Notes under the pieces: model-generated
What the model was told of the DNA's origin: nothing
The model's database searches: none
The model's input: only the letters and a program-made list of their open reading frames with translations
Part shown: positions 26,621-35,681 of the stretch, in pieces
Position numbering within the stretch: position 1 is the stretch's first letter
How the letters are laid out: every line of letters starts with the position of its first letter
Source: Pseudomonas syringae
GTDB taxonomy: Bacteria; Pseudomonadota; Gammaproteobacteria; Pseudomonadales; Pseudomonadaceae
Assembly: GCF_001698815.1 (NCBI RefSeq)
Contig: NZ_LGSI01000004.1
Span: forward strand, 1 to 40,416
DNA: 40,416 nucleotides
Direction: 5' to 3'
Translations under genes and position numbers: made by a program

Positions 26621-26904
26621 GGCGGACCAATCCAAAATATTGGTAACACTCGCGCGCTAACCGGGTGCATTCACCACGTTCGGTTGCGCGCAGTTGGTGC
26701 GGAAAACATTCCAGATTGCAACGCGCAAACGATCAAATGCGCCAATAATTATACTTTTGCGACATTCGTGTACGCTCGTGCCACACATTGTGTCTTCTTT
26801 GACGTCAGGATCTTGCTTTGGGTATGGCCCCTGCATAACTATCATTCAGGTCTGACTCACAAGGTCATACCCTCTCTTAAAAAATGACAACAACTGAGGC
26901 CACC
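26621..26904 (+). other. 284-bp gap between binding-protein genes 1 and 2
   Basis: AT-rich in the middle (26740-26765). No gene is seen. A small hairpin CCAAT/ATTGG near 26629-26645 and a GGTG/CACC stem near 26660-26675 follow the first gene. The length suggests that binding protein 2 has its own promoter, but no convincing box was found. Confidence 0.5.
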
Positions 26905-28533
26905 ATGCTCAAACAAGCGGTCATTCCGTTTCTACTCAGCGCAGGTTTGCTCGCTGCAGCTCCTTTCGCCCAGGCAGCATCGAACCTTGTGTTCTGCTCC
27001 GAAGGCAGCCCGGCCGGTTTCGACCCTGGCCAGTACACCACTGGTACTGACTTCGACGCAGCGGCAGAAACCATTTTCAACCGTTTGAGCCAGTTCGAAC
27101 GTGGCGGTACCGCAGTTGTGCCAGGTCTGGCAACCAGCTGGGATATCTCTCCCGACGTGCTGACCTACACCTTCCACTTGCGTGAAGGCGTCAAGTTCCA
27201 CACCACGCCGTACTTCAAGCCTACCCGCACGTTCAATGCCGATGACGTGCTGTTCACGTTCAATCGCATGATCGACAAGGATATGCCGTTCCGCAAAGCG
27301 TACCCGACCGAATTCCCGTACTTCACCGACATGGCCATGGATACCAACATTGCCAAGATCGAAAAAGTCGACGATCTCACGGTCAAGTTTGTCCTGAAAA
27401 CCGTGGATGCCGCGTTCATCCAGAACATGGCGATGAGCTTTGCCTCTATTCAGTCCGCTGAATACGCTGCGCAATTGCTCAAGGAAGGCAAGGCTGCGGA
27501 CATCAACCAGAAGCCAATCGGCACTGGTCCGTTCGTATTCAAGAGCTACCAGAAAGACTCCAATATCCGCTACACCGGCAACAAGGATTACTGGAAGCCT
27601 GAAGACGTGAAGATCGACAACCTGATCTTCGCTATCACCACCGACGCTTCGGTACGTGCGCAAAAGCTGAAGAAAGGCGAATGCCAGATCACTGCTTACC
27701 CACGTCCAGCCGACCTTGCGCCGCTCAAGGCTGACAAAGACCTGAAGATGCCGGATCAGGCAGGCTTCAACCTGGGTTACATCGCCTACAACACGATGGA
27801 CAAGATCAAGGGCGACGACAAACCGAACCCTCTGGCCATCAAGGAAGTTCGCCAGGCGCTGGACATGGCCGTGAACAAGCAGGGCATCATCGATGCCGTG
27901 TATCAGGGCGCAGGCCAACTGGCCGTCAACGCCATGCCGCCGACCCAATGGTCGTACGACACCACCATCAAAGATGCTCCGTTTGATGTCGAAAAAGCCA
28001 AGGCACTGCTCAAGCAGGCGGGCGTCAAGGAAGGCACCGAAATCACCCTGTGGGCGATGCCGGTTCAGCGTCCTTACAACCCGAACGCCAAGTTGATGGC
28101 CGAAATGCTCCAGTCCGACTGGAAGAAGATCGGTATCAACGCCAAGATCGTCAGCTATGAATGGGGCGAGTACATCAAGCGCGCCAAGGCCGGCGAAAAC
28201 GGCGCCATGCTGATTGGCTGGAGCGGCGACAACGGTGACCCGGACAACTGGCTCGGCACCCTGTTTGGCTGTGATGCCGTCAACGGCAACAACTTTGCCA
28301 AATGGTGTGACAAGCCGTTCGATACCTTGATCCACCAGGCCAAGGAAACACCGGATCAGGCCAAGCGCACCGAACTGTACAAACAGGCGCAACACCTCCT
28401 CAAGGAAGCCGTACCGATGACGCCTATCGCGCACTCGACGGTTTACCAGCCAATGCGTACCTCCGTTCAGGACTTCAAGATCAGCCCGTTTGGTCTGAAC
28501 TCCTTCTACGGCGTAAGCGTTAGCGGCAAGTAA
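26905..28533 (+). CDS. DppA-like peptide-binding protein 2
   Basis: A 542-residue family 5 binding protein with a signal peptide ending APFAQA-AS. It keeps the FCSEGSPAGFDPGQYTTGTD start, both cysteine pairs (FCSEG with GECQITA; FGCDAVNGN with KWCDK) and the lid GWSGDNGDPDNWLG. Compared with its neighbours it has an insertion around TMDKIKGDDKPNPLAIKE (about residue 300), which accounts for its greater length. ATG 26905 follows TGAGG; an ATG at 26884 lacks a ribosome site. A 14-bp stem-loop lies just after the stop, consistent with a highly expressed transcript that can end here. Confidence 0.92.
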   Translation: MLKQAVIPFLLSAGLLAAAPFAQAASNLVFCSEGSPAGFDPGQYTTGTDFDAAAETIFNRLSQFERGGTAVVPGLATSWDISPDVLTYTFHLREGVKFHTTPYFKPTRTFNADDVLFTFNRMIDKDMPFRKAYPTEFPYFTDMAMDTNIAKIEKVDDLTVKFVLKTVDAAFIQNMAMSFASIQSAEYAAQLLKEGKAADINQKPIGTGPFVFKSYQKDSNIRYTGNKDYWKPEDVKIDNLIFAITTDASVRAQKLKKGECQITAYPRPADLAPLKADKDLKMPDQAGFNLGYIAYNTMDKIKGDDKPNPLAIKEVRQALDMAVNKQGIIDAVYQGAGQLAVNAMPPTQWSYDTTIKDAPFDVEKAKALLKQAGVKEGTEITLWAMPVQRPYNPNAKLMAEMLQSDWKKIGINAKIVSYEWGEYIKRAKAGENGAMLIGWSGDNGDPDNWLGTLFGCDAVNGNNFAKWCDKPFDTLIHQAKETPDQAKRTELYKQAQHLLKEAVPMTPIAHSTVYQPMRTSVQDFKISPFGLNSFYGVSVSGK

Positions 28534-28856
28534 CAATGATGTAATTGCGCCACTACTGTGGCGCGATTACATATGTTAGCCGCAAGCAGAAAGTTATTCG
28601 ACAAGTGGCAATTTGTTTCCATATGGAAATTTCCTACTTTATAGACGACTCATTCCTACGAACTGCGTCGGCATAATTTCCATTTACTGTATTGGCTGAC
28701 CGACATACCTTCGACGCCGGCAGTAATTGCCATCACCCCTATAAAAACAATCAGGAAGATTTCCGGATTGGAGTTTTCCTTTTGTCAGCGATTAACGATG
28801 GACGAATTAAGTTCGTCCCGCGTTCGTTGCTCACTCGTTGAAGGATAAGGAGCATC
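28534..28856 (+). other. 323-bp gap between binding-protein genes 2 and 3
   Basis: AT-rich with no gene. Besides the stem-loop at 28540-28571 it has a perfect 14-bp palindrome TTTCCATATGGAAA at 28616-28629, a candidate operator, and a TATAAA at 28740-28745. In P. aeruginosa a peptidase and a regulator gene lie at the equivalent position, so this gap may be a deletion scar or a regulatory region. Confidence 0.55.
28540..28571 (+). terminator. Stem-loop after binding-protein gene 2
   Basis: A 14-bp stem (28540-28553 with 28558-28571, one G-T pair) closes a TACT loop, 7 nt after the stop. No T-run follows, so it may stabilise the message end or cause partial termination. Confidence 0.55.
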
Positions 28857-30452
28857 ATGAATAAAAATATCGTCATGGCGTCAGTGTTCGGGCTTGGCCT
28901 GGCCAGCGCGCCGTTCGCCCAGGCCGCCAGCAGCCTGGTGTTCTGCTCTGAAGGCAGCCCCGCCGGTTTTGACATTGCCCAATACACTTCGGGCACAGAC
29001 AACGATGCAGCCGAGCCGATCTACAACCGGCTCACCGAATTCGAACAAGGCGGCACCGGCGTGGTTCCGGCGCTGGCGACCAAGTGGGACGTCTCGCAAG
29101 ACGGTCTGGTCTACACCTTTCACCTGCGCGAAGGGGTGAAGTTCCATAGCAATACCGCTTTCAAACCGAGCCGTGATTTCAATGCGGACGACGTACTGTT
29201 CACCTTCAACCGCATGCTCAAGCCGGATCATCCATTTCGCGTTGCTTACCCGACCGAATTTCCGTACTTCAGCAGCATGGGCCTGAACAAGAACATCAAG
29301 TCAGTCGAGAAAACCGATCCGCTGACCGTGGTCTTCACGCTCAACAAGGTCGATGCCGCTTTTATCCAGAACGTGGCGATGAACTTCGCGTCGATTCTGT
29401 CCGCCGAATACGCCGATCAACTGCTCGCCGCCGGCAATATGCGCGATATCAACCAGCAGCCAATCGGTACTGGTCCGTTCGTATTTCAGCGTTATCAGAA
29501 AGATTCGCAGATCCGCTACAAGGGCAACAAAGAGTTCTGGGATCCGAGCCGGGTCAAGATCGACCAGTTGATTTTCGCAATCAATACCGACGCTTCGGTG
29601 CGCCTGCAAAAGCTCAAGAAGAATGAATGTCAGGTGACGCTCAACCCGCGTCCGGCCGACGTTCAGGCGCTCAAGGAAGACAAGCAACTGAAGGTCATCG
29701 AACAGGCTGGTTTCAACCTCGGTTATATCTCCTACAACGTGCGCCATGAGCCGTTGGGCAACCTGCAAGTGCGTCAGGCGCTGGATATGGCCGTGAACAA
29801 ACAGGCCATCATCAACGCCGTTTACCAGGGCGCGGGCCAGCTGGCCGTCAATGCCATGCCGCCGACCCAATGGTCTTACGACGACACCATCAAGGACGCG
29901 GGCTACAACCCGGAAAAAGCCAAAGAGCTGCTGCGCGCCGCAGGCGTCAAGGAAGGCACCGAGCTGACCCTCTGGGCCATGCCGGTACAGCGTCCGTACA
30001 ACCCGAACGCCAAGCTGATGGCTGAAATGCTCCAAGCCGATTGGGCCAAGGTCGGCATCAAGGTCAAGATCGTCAGCTATGAATGGGGCGAATACCTCAA
30101 GCGCACCAAGAACGGCGAACACGATATCTCGCTGATTGGCTGGACCGGCGACAACGGTGACCCGGATAACTGGCTCGGCACGCTGTACAGCTGCGCATCG
30201 ATTGGCGGCAACAATTACTCGATGTGGTGCGACGAGAAATACGACGCCCTGGTCAAGGCCGCCGTTGCGACCGCCGACAAGACCCAGCGCATCGACCTGT
30301 ACAAACAGGCCCAGCAGTACCTGAAGCAGCAAGTGCCGATCACGCCGATTGCGCACTCAACGGTCAATCAGCCATTGCGCGCTGAAGTTCAGGGTTTCCA
30401 CGTCAGTCCGTTCGGTCGCAACAACTTCTCCGGCGTCAGCATCGCCGAATAA
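28857..30452 (+). CDS. DppA-like peptide-binding protein 3
   Basis: A 531-residue family 5 binding protein with a signal peptide ending APFAQA-AS. The mature start FCSEGSPAGFDIAQYTSGTD lacks the Pro of GFDP seen in 1 and 2, but both cysteine pairs (FCSEG with NECQVTL; YSCASIGGN with MWCDE) and the lid GWTGDNGDPDNWLG are present. It is most like binding protein 2 in the APPTQWSYD-like region (MPPTQWSYDDTIKDAG). AAGGAG precedes the ATG at normal distance. It is followed by the porin gene 162 bp downstream. Confidence 0.92.
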   Translation: MNKNIVMASVFGLGLASAPFAQAASSLVFCSEGSPAGFDIAQYTSGTDNDAAEPIYNRLTEFEQGGTGVVPALATKWDVSQDGLVYTFHLREGVKFHSNTAFKPSRDFNADDVLFTFNRMLKPDHPFRVAYPTEFPYFSSMGLNKNIKSVEKTDPLTVVFTLNKVDAAFIQNVAMNFASILSAEYADQLLAAGNMRDINQQPIGTGPFVFQRYQKDSQIRYKGNKEFWDPSRVKIDQLIFAINTDASVRLQKLKKNECQVTLNPRPADVQALKEDKQLKVIEQAGFNLGYISYNVRHEPLGNLQVRQALDMAVNKQAIINAVYQGAGQLAVNAMPPTQWSYDDTIKDAGYNPEKAKELLRAAGVKEGTELTLWAMPVQRPYNPNAKLMAEMLQADWAKVGIKVKIVSYEWGEYLKRTKNGEHDISLIGWTGDNGDPDNWLGTLYSCASIGGNNYSMWCDEKYDALVKAAVATADKTQRIDLYKQAQQYLKQQVPITPIAHSTVNQPLRAEVQGFHVSPFGRNNFSGVSIAE

Positions 30453-30530
30453 CCACGTTGATCCATCTGGAGCTCGCTGCCTTTATCGCAGGCGGCGCGC
30501 TCCGCTGTTCCAGAGATTCATGTTTTCGAT

Positions 30531-30556
30531 AAAAAAAGCCGGGCCACAAGTCCGGC
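30531..30556 (-). terminator. Minus-strand-oriented terminator in front of the porin gene
   Basis: A 7-bp stem (30538-30544 with 30550-30556, one wobble pair) with a 5-nt loop. Seven A on the plus strand become a T-run after the stem only when read on the minus strand. It would stop antisense transcripts coming out of the porin gene; on the plus strand it is only a hairpin. Confidence 0.55.
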
Positions 30557-30614
30557 GCCTTCAAGCCAGACCAAAAAAACTGGCGTTAATAAGAGCAGTA
30601 AAGGGAGCGTTACC

Positions 30615-31994
30615 GTGAAGAAAGTCAACACAGCTGCATTCGCCTTGTCCATCGCCACCTTGAGCGCAATGGTCCAGGCAGAGCCAACCAGCCAGGCATT
30701 CGTGCCCACCGAGCTGAGCTCGAAAAGCGCACAGGGAGAAGCCAACGGCTTTTTCGAAGACCAGCACCTGACCGGAACCACGCGCAACTGGTACGCCAAC
30801 GAGCTGGCCCGTCGCGACACCAGCTTCTCGTACCGCAAGGGCGGTGACACGCCGACGCCAACCTCGCGCCGGATCAACTGGGTGCAAGGCACCATCGTCG
30901 ACTACACCTCGGGCTTCACTCAGGGCACCGTCGGTTTCAGCACGGAAATGGCGCTGTACAACGCCATCGCCCTGGACCGTGACCGCAAGGACATGGCTGG
31001 CGGTTCGAACCGTACCTTGACCGAAAACGACGGCGACGCCGTGGGTCAGTGGAGCAAGATGGGCCTGGCCAACGTCAAGGCGCGGATCTCCAACACCACC
31101 CTGACCGGCGGCCGCCAGTCGGTGAACACGCCTGTGATCGCCTACATCGGCAACCGCGCGCTGCCATCGAGTTTCAACGGTTTCGCCCTCAAGAGCGACG
31201 AGTTCAACAACCTGTCGTTCCAGGCCGGTAGCTTCGACCGCGTTTCGCCGCGTACCGAACAGAGCCTGACCAAATTCCGCTCCGAATACGCCAGCACCAC
31301 TGCCTTTGCCGATCGCATCGACATGGCCGGCGTTGACTACAAGCCGTTCGAGAGCCTGACCACCAGCTTCTACGCCTCGAACGTCGAAGACTTCTGGCAT
31401 CAATACTACTTCGCCTTCACCCACGAACTGGGTGACACCGATGTACTGGGCCTGAGCACCAACCTGAACTACTACAAGACCAAGGATGCCGGCCAGCGCA
31501 AGCTCGGCCCTATCGACAACGACACTTACAGCCTGTCGTTTACCGCGACTCACCAGGCCCACAGCCTGACGCTCGCGTATCAGGAAGTCGAAGGCGACGA
31601 ATACTTCGACTATGCCCACGAAACCAACGCCATCTTCCTGGCCAACTCCCTGCTCTCGGACTTCAACGGCCCTAACGAGAAATCCCTGCAGATCGGCTAC
31701 GTGCTAAACATGGCCGAATACGGCGTGCCGGGGCTGAAGTTCAACGTTTACCAGGCGCGCGGCTGGGGCATCGACGGTACGCATTACAAAGGTACTGCCT
31801 ATGACGTGAAGAGCATGGACGGCGAAAAACACTACGAATATGGCGTAGGCACTTCGTATACCGTACAAGACGGCCCGCTCAAGGCCACCGCTGTACGTGC
31901 GACCTACACCACGCACCGCGCCAGTGAATTCCAGGCGGATGGCAGCCTGAACGAGTTCCGTCTGGTCACCACCATTCCGTTCAACATCCTGTAA
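30615..31994 (+). CDS. OprD-family outer-membrane porin (peptide-associated)
   Basis: A 459-residue precursor of an 18-strand OprD/Occ-type specific channel. The signal peptide ends MVQA-EP. Landmarks are FFEDQHLTGTTRNWYANE, a basic FSYRKGG loop, WVQGTIVDYTSGFTQGTVGFS and the repeated pattern of alternating strands up to the C-terminal EFRLVTTIPFNIL. P. aeruginosa has an OprD-family gene, opdP, in the same position between two dppA genes, so import of di- or short peptides is the likely job. The start is GTG, with AGGGAG 6-7 nt upstream. A hairpin follows before binding protein 4. Confidence 0.9.
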   Translation: MKKVNTAAFALSIATLSAMVQAEPTSQAFVPTELSSKSAQGEANGFFEDQHLTGTTRNWYANELARRDTSFSYRKGGDTPTPTSRRINWVQGTIVDYTSGFTQGTVGFSTEMALYNAIALDRDRKDMAGGSNRTLTENDGDAVGQWSKMGLANVKARISNTTLTGGRQSVNTPVIAYIGNRALPSSFNGFALKSDEFNNLSFQAGSFDRVSPRTEQSLTKFRSEYASTTAFADRIDMAGVDYKPFESLTTSFYASNVEDFWHQYYFAFTHELGDTDVLGLSTNLNYYKTKDAGQRKLGPIDNDTYSLSFTATHQAHSLTLAYQEVEGDEYFDYAHETNAIFLANSLLSDFNGPNEKSLQIGYVLNMAEYGVPGLKFNVYQARGWGIDGTHYKGTAYDVKSMDGEKHYEYGVGTSYTVQDGPLKATAVRATYTTHRASEFQADGSLNEFRLVTTIPFNIL

Positions 31995-32008
31995 GCAACA
32001 TCGACAAG

Positions 32009-32037
32009 GCCGGGCGGGCGCCCAGCGCATGCCCGGC
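32009..32037 (+). terminator. Intergenic hairpin between porin and binding-protein gene 4
   Basis: GCCGGGC (32009-32015) pairs with GCCCGGC (32031-32037) around a GC-rich loop that can fold further. No T-run follows, and the next ribosome site GGAGGG is only about 20 nt away, so attenuation or message stabilisation is more likely than full termination. Confidence 0.45.
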
Positions 32038-32068
32038 TCACAGGCGTTACCTTAATGGAGGGTTCCTA

Positions 32069-33664
32069 TTGAAACTGTTATCACTACGCAACTCGATTGC
32101 CCTGGCACTGTTCAGCGTCGCGGTCGGCGTCTCGGCAAAACCTCTGGTGGTCTGCACCGAAGCCAGCCCCGAAGGCTTTGATATCGTTCAGTACACGACA
32201 GCGGTTACCGCCGATGCCACGGCAGAAACCCTCTTCGACAAACTGGTCGCGTTCAAGCCCGGCACCACGGACACCGAACCGAATCTGGCTGAAAGCTGGG
32301 ACATCAGTGAAGACGGTCTGACGTACACCTTTCACCTGCGCAAGGGCGTCAAGTTCCAGACCACCGATTACTTCAAGCCGACCCGGGAAATGAACGCCGA
32401 CGATGTGTTGTGGAGCTTTCAGCGCCAGCTGGACCCCAAACATCCATGGCACGCAAAATCCCTCACCGGCTTCCCGTATTTTGAAAGCATGGGCTTCAAT
32501 GACCTGCTGAAAAACATCGAGAAACTCGACGACCACACCGTCAGGTTCACCTTGGCACGCCCGGAATCGCCATTCCTGCGCGACCTGGCCATGCCGTTCA
32601 CCTCGATTTATTCGGCCGAATACGCCGACCAGTTGCTCAAGGCCGGCAAGACCGCCGAACTGAACAGCAAGCCCATTGGCACCGGGCCGTTCATCCTGAC
32701 CCGCTATGCCAAGGACGCCCAAGTCCGATATAAAGCCAACCCTGATTACTGGAAGGGTGTGGTGCCCAGCGAGGCGCTGATTTTCGCCATTACGCTGGAC
32801 AGCAATGTCCGTCTGCAAAAGCTCAAGGCGAACGAATGCCAGGTCGCGCTTTATCCAAAGCCGGACGACATCGCCAGCATCAAGGCTGACCCCAATCTCA
32901 AGATTGACGAGATGGAAGCCATGATGACCAGTTACATCGCGATCAACACCACACATAAATACCTCAGTGATGTGCGGGTGCGTGAAGCGATCAATATGGC
33001 CTTCGATAAAAAGGCGTACATCAAGGCGCTGTTTGGCGAGGGCAAGGCCACTGAAGGCGTAAACCCTTACCCGCCTACACTGTTGGGTTATGCCACTGAT
33101 ATCCAGAATCCACCGCATGATCTGGAAAAGGCACGGGCATTGCTCAAAGAAGCAGGCGTACCGGAAGGCTACGAATTCAGCCTGTTCCTGCGCAATGGCG
33201 GTGCGGTGACCAACCCGAACCCGGCCCTGGGCGCGCAAATGATGCAGGCGGATCTGGCGAAAGTCGGGATCAAGCTCAATCTGCGGGTGCTGGAATGGGG
33301 CGAGATGCTCAAACGCGCCAAGGGCGGCGAACATGACATGGTGTTTGCAGGCTGGGCCGGCGACAACGGCGACCCGGATAACTTCCTGACGCCAAACCTG
33401 AGTTGCGCTGCGGCCAGTAATGGTGAAAATTACGCGCGCTGGTGCAACAAGGCATTTGAGGAAGCGATTTCCAAGGCTCGGGAGAAGACCGATCCGGCAG
33501 AACGCGCCGCCTTGTACGAGCAAGCGCAGCAAATCGCTCGCAAGGACCTGCCATGGATAAGCCTGGCGTACCCGAAACTGTTTACTGCAATGCGCAAGAA
33601 CGTCGAAGGCTACCAAATCAGCCCGCTGACCAATAACAACTTCGCCACTACCCGGGTGAAGTAG
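32069..33664 (+). CDS. DppA-like peptide-binding protein 4
   Basis: A 531-residue family 5 binding protein and the most divergent of the four. The signal peptide ends GVSA-KP. Its start VVCTEASPEGFDIVQYTTAVT and the lid GWAGDNGDPDNFLTPNLSC differ from the others; the changed lid (Phe-Leu-Thr for Trp-Leu-Gly) suggests a different ligand range. All four cysteines are kept (VCTEA with NECQVAL; LSCAAASNG with RWCNK). It starts with TTG behind a strong GGAGGG, which may lower its yield. It directly precedes dppB, from which a hairpin separates it. Confidence 0.92.
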   Translation: MKLLSLRNSIALALFSVAVGVSAKPLVVCTEASPEGFDIVQYTTAVTADATAETLFDKLVAFKPGTTDTEPNLAESWDISEDGLTYTFHLRKGVKFQTTDYFKPTREMNADDVLWSFQRQLDPKHPWHAKSLTGFPYFESMGFNDLLKNIEKLDDHTVRFTLARPESPFLRDLAMPFTSIYSAEYADQLLKAGKTAELNSKPIGTGPFILTRYAKDAQVRYKANPDYWKGVVPSEALIFAITLDSNVRLQKLKANECQVALYPKPDDIASIKADPNLKIDEMEAMMTSYIAINTTHKYLSDVRVREAINMAFDKKAYIKALFGEGKATEGVNPYPPTLLGYATDIQNPPHDLEKARALLKEAGVPEGYEFSLFLRNGGAVTNPNPALGAQMMQADLAKVGIKLNLRVLEWGEMLKRAKGGEHDMVFAGWAGDNGDPDNFLTPNLSCAAASNGENYARWCNKAFEEAISKAREKTDPAERAALYEQAQQIARKDLPWISLAYPKLFTAMRKNVEGYQISPLTNNNFATTRVK

Positions 33665-33672
33665 AAGAATAA

Positions 33673-33704
33673 TCCGGCGGGCTCATAACCCGAGACCCGC
33701 CGGA
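33673..33704 (+). terminator. Hairpin between binding-protein gene 4 and dppB
   Basis: A perfect 9-bp stem (TCCGGCGGG with CCCGCCGGA) around a 14-nt loop, 8 nt after the stop. Such hairpins in binding-protein operons protect the upstream message and reduce read-through into the permease genes. Confidence 0.6.
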
Positions 33705-33738
33705 ACACGCCTAACCGGCCGATGAGGTACACGAGAAG

Positions 33739-34749
33739 ATGTTTAGTTTTATTGCCCGCCGAGTGGGGTTGCTGATACCCACCTTCTTCGGCATCACCTT
33801 GCTGACCTTCGCCCTGATTCGCCTGATTCCTGGCGACCCGGTCGAAGTCATGATGGGTGAACGCCGGGTCGATCCGGAAATGCACGCCCAAGCCATGGAA
33901 CGTCTTGGCCTCAACAAGCCGCTTTATGCGCAATACATCGATTACGTCGGCAAGCTCGCTCAAGGCGATCTCGGCGAATCGTTGCGTACACGGACCAGCG
34001 TCTGGAGCGAGTTCACCGCACTGTTCCCGGCAACTCTGGAACTGTCGCTGGCGGCTTTGATCTTCGCGGGCATTCTCGGCTTGCTGGCCGGGGTCATCGC
34101 GGCATTGAAACGAGGGTCCCTGTTCGACCATGGGGTGATGGGTATCTCCCTGGCGGGATACTCGATGCCGATCTTCTGGTGGGGCCTGATCCTGATCATG
34201 TTCTTCTCGGTCACTTTAGGCTGGACCCCGGTTTCCGGGCGTATCGACCTGCTGTATGACATCCCGCCAAGAACCGGCTTCATGCTGATCGACACCTTGC
34301 TCAGCGATGAAGAAGGCTCGTTCCTCGACGCCTTGCATCACCTGATTCTGCCGGCCATCGTGCTGGGGACCATTCCGCTGGCCGTTATTGCCCGGATGAC
34401 CCGCTCCTCGATGCTCGAAGTGCTGCGTGAAGACTACGTGCGTACGGCTCGCGCCAAAGGCCTGTCGCCCGCTCGCGTGGTATTCGTGCACGGTCTGCGT
34501 AACGCGCTGATTCCGGTGCTGACGGTGTTCGGCCTGCAAGTCGGCACATTGCTGGCCGGTGCGGTACTGACCGAAACGATCTTCTCCTGGCCGGGTATCG
34601 GCAAGTGGCTGATCGAAGCCATCGGCGCGCGGGACTATCCCGTCGTGCAGAACGGCATCCTGTTGATCGCCTGCCTGGTGATCCTGGTCAACTTCGTGGT
34701 GGACATCCTCTACGGCTTTGCCAACCCACGCATTCGTCACCAGCGCTGA
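33739..34749 (+). CDS. dppB: Dipeptide ABC transporter permease DppB
   Basis: A 336-residue inner-membrane permease with six predicted helices and the N-terminal FIARRVGLLIPTFFGITLLTF segment common to DppB/OppB. The cytoplasmic EAA loop is EDYVRTARAKGLSPARVVFVHG near residue 230. It forms the channel with DppC. The ATG follows a GAGAAG at close spacing. It starts the dppBCDF run; dppC begins 10 bp after its stop. Confidence 0.95.
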   Translation: MFSFIARRVGLLIPTFFGITLLTFALIRLIPGDPVEVMMGERRVDPEMHAQAMERLGLNKPLYAQYIDYVGKLAQGDLGESLRTRTSVWSEFTALFPATLELSLAALIFAGILGLLAGVIAALKRGSLFDHGVMGISLAGYSMPIFWWGLILIMFFSVTLGWTPVSGRIDLLYDIPPRTGFMLIDTLLSDEEGSFLDALHHLILPAIVLGTIPLAVIARMTRSSMLEVLREDYVRTARAKGLSPARVVFVHGLRNALIPVLTVFGLQVGTLLAGAVLTETIFSWPGIGKWLIEAIGARDYPVVQNGILLIACLVILVNFVVDILYGFANPRIRHQR

Positions 34750-34759
34750 GATCATTCCT

Positions 34760-35671
34760 ATGACCACCACTACTCCAGCGGTAGCAGTCGATCAAAGCCT
34801 GCTCTACCCCTCACCGTACAAAGAATTCTGGCAAGCGTTCGCCAAGAACAAAGGCGCCGTTGCCGGCCTGATGTTCATGATCCTGATTGTGTTCTGCGCA
34901 CTGTTCGCGCCGTGGGTCGCGCCCCATGATCCAAGCGAGCAATACCGCGACTTCCTGCTGACCCCGCCGGTCTGGCTCGAAGGTGGCCAATGGCAGTTCC
35001 TGCTGGGCACCGACGAACTGGGTCGCGATCTGCTTTCGCGTCTGATCCAGGGTTCGCGCCTGTCGCTGCTGATCGGTTTGTCATCGGTTGTGATGTCGTT
35101 GATTCCGGGCATCTTCATGGGCCTGCTGGCGGGTTTCTTCCCACGCATTCTCGGCCCGTCGATCATGCGCCTGATGGACATCATGCTTGCCCTGCCCTCG
35201 CTGCTGCTGGCTGTGGCCATCGTCGCGATCCTCGGCCCTGGCCTGATCAACACCGTGATCGCTATCGCCATCGTCTCGCTGCCTTCTTATGTTCGTCTGA
35301 CCCGCGCGGCGGTGATGGGCGAGCTGAATCGCGACTACGTGACCGCTGCACGTCTGGCTGGCGCAACCCTGCCACGCCTGATGTTCATCACCGTGCTGCC
35401 CAACTGCATGGCGCCGCTGATCGTGCAGGCGACCTTGAGTTTCTCCTCGGCGATTCTCGATGCCGCGGCGCTGGGCTTCCTCGGTCTGGGCGTACAACCG
35501 CCGACACCTGAGTGGGGCACCATGCTCGCTTCGGCCCGGGACTACATCGAACGCGCCTGGTGGGTGGTAAGCCTGCCCGGCCTGACCATTTTGCTCAGCG
35601 TGCTGGCAATCAACCTGATGGGCGACGGACTGCGCGATGCGCTGGACCCGAAACTCAAAAATGCCGCCTGA
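34760..35671 (+). CDS. dppC: Dipeptide ABC transporter permease DppC
   Basis: A 303-residue permease partner of DppB. It starts with the cytoplasmic arm [20 protein letters not shown], followed by helix 1 and the periplasmic [15 protein letters not shown] region. The [18 protein letters not shown] signature of DppC/OppC comes next. The EAA loop is [20 protein letters not shown]. The ATG at 34760 lies 10 bp after dppB; an earlier in-frame start inside dppB is ignored. dppD follows 10 bp later. Confidence 0.95.
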   Translation: MTTTTPAVAVDQSLLYPSPYKEFWQAFAKNKGAVAGLMFMILIVFCALFAPWVAPHDPSEQYRDFLLTPPVWLEGGQWQFLLGTDELGRDLLSRLIQGSRLSLLIGLSSVVMSLIPGIFMGLLAGFFPRILGPSIMRLMDIMLALPSLLLAVAIVAILGPGLINTVIAIAIVSLPSYVRLTRAAVMGELNRDYVTAARLAGATLPRLMFITVLPNCMAPLIVQATLSFSSAILDAAALGFLGLGVQPPTPEWGTMLASARDYIERAWWVVSLPGLTILLSVLAINLMGDGLRDALDPKLKNAA

Positions 35672-35681
35672 GGAGATTCGT

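Noticed and set aside
26821..26840. Sigma54 promoter before binding protein 2 (TGGCCC...TGCAT)
   Set aside because: The GG and GC dinucleotides are not spaced correctly for a -24/-12 element together with TGG.
26932..28536. 534-codon minus-strand frame opposite binding protein 2
   Set aside because: Mirror of a highly conserved DppA-like gene; rich in His/Arg/Val as expected for antisense translation.
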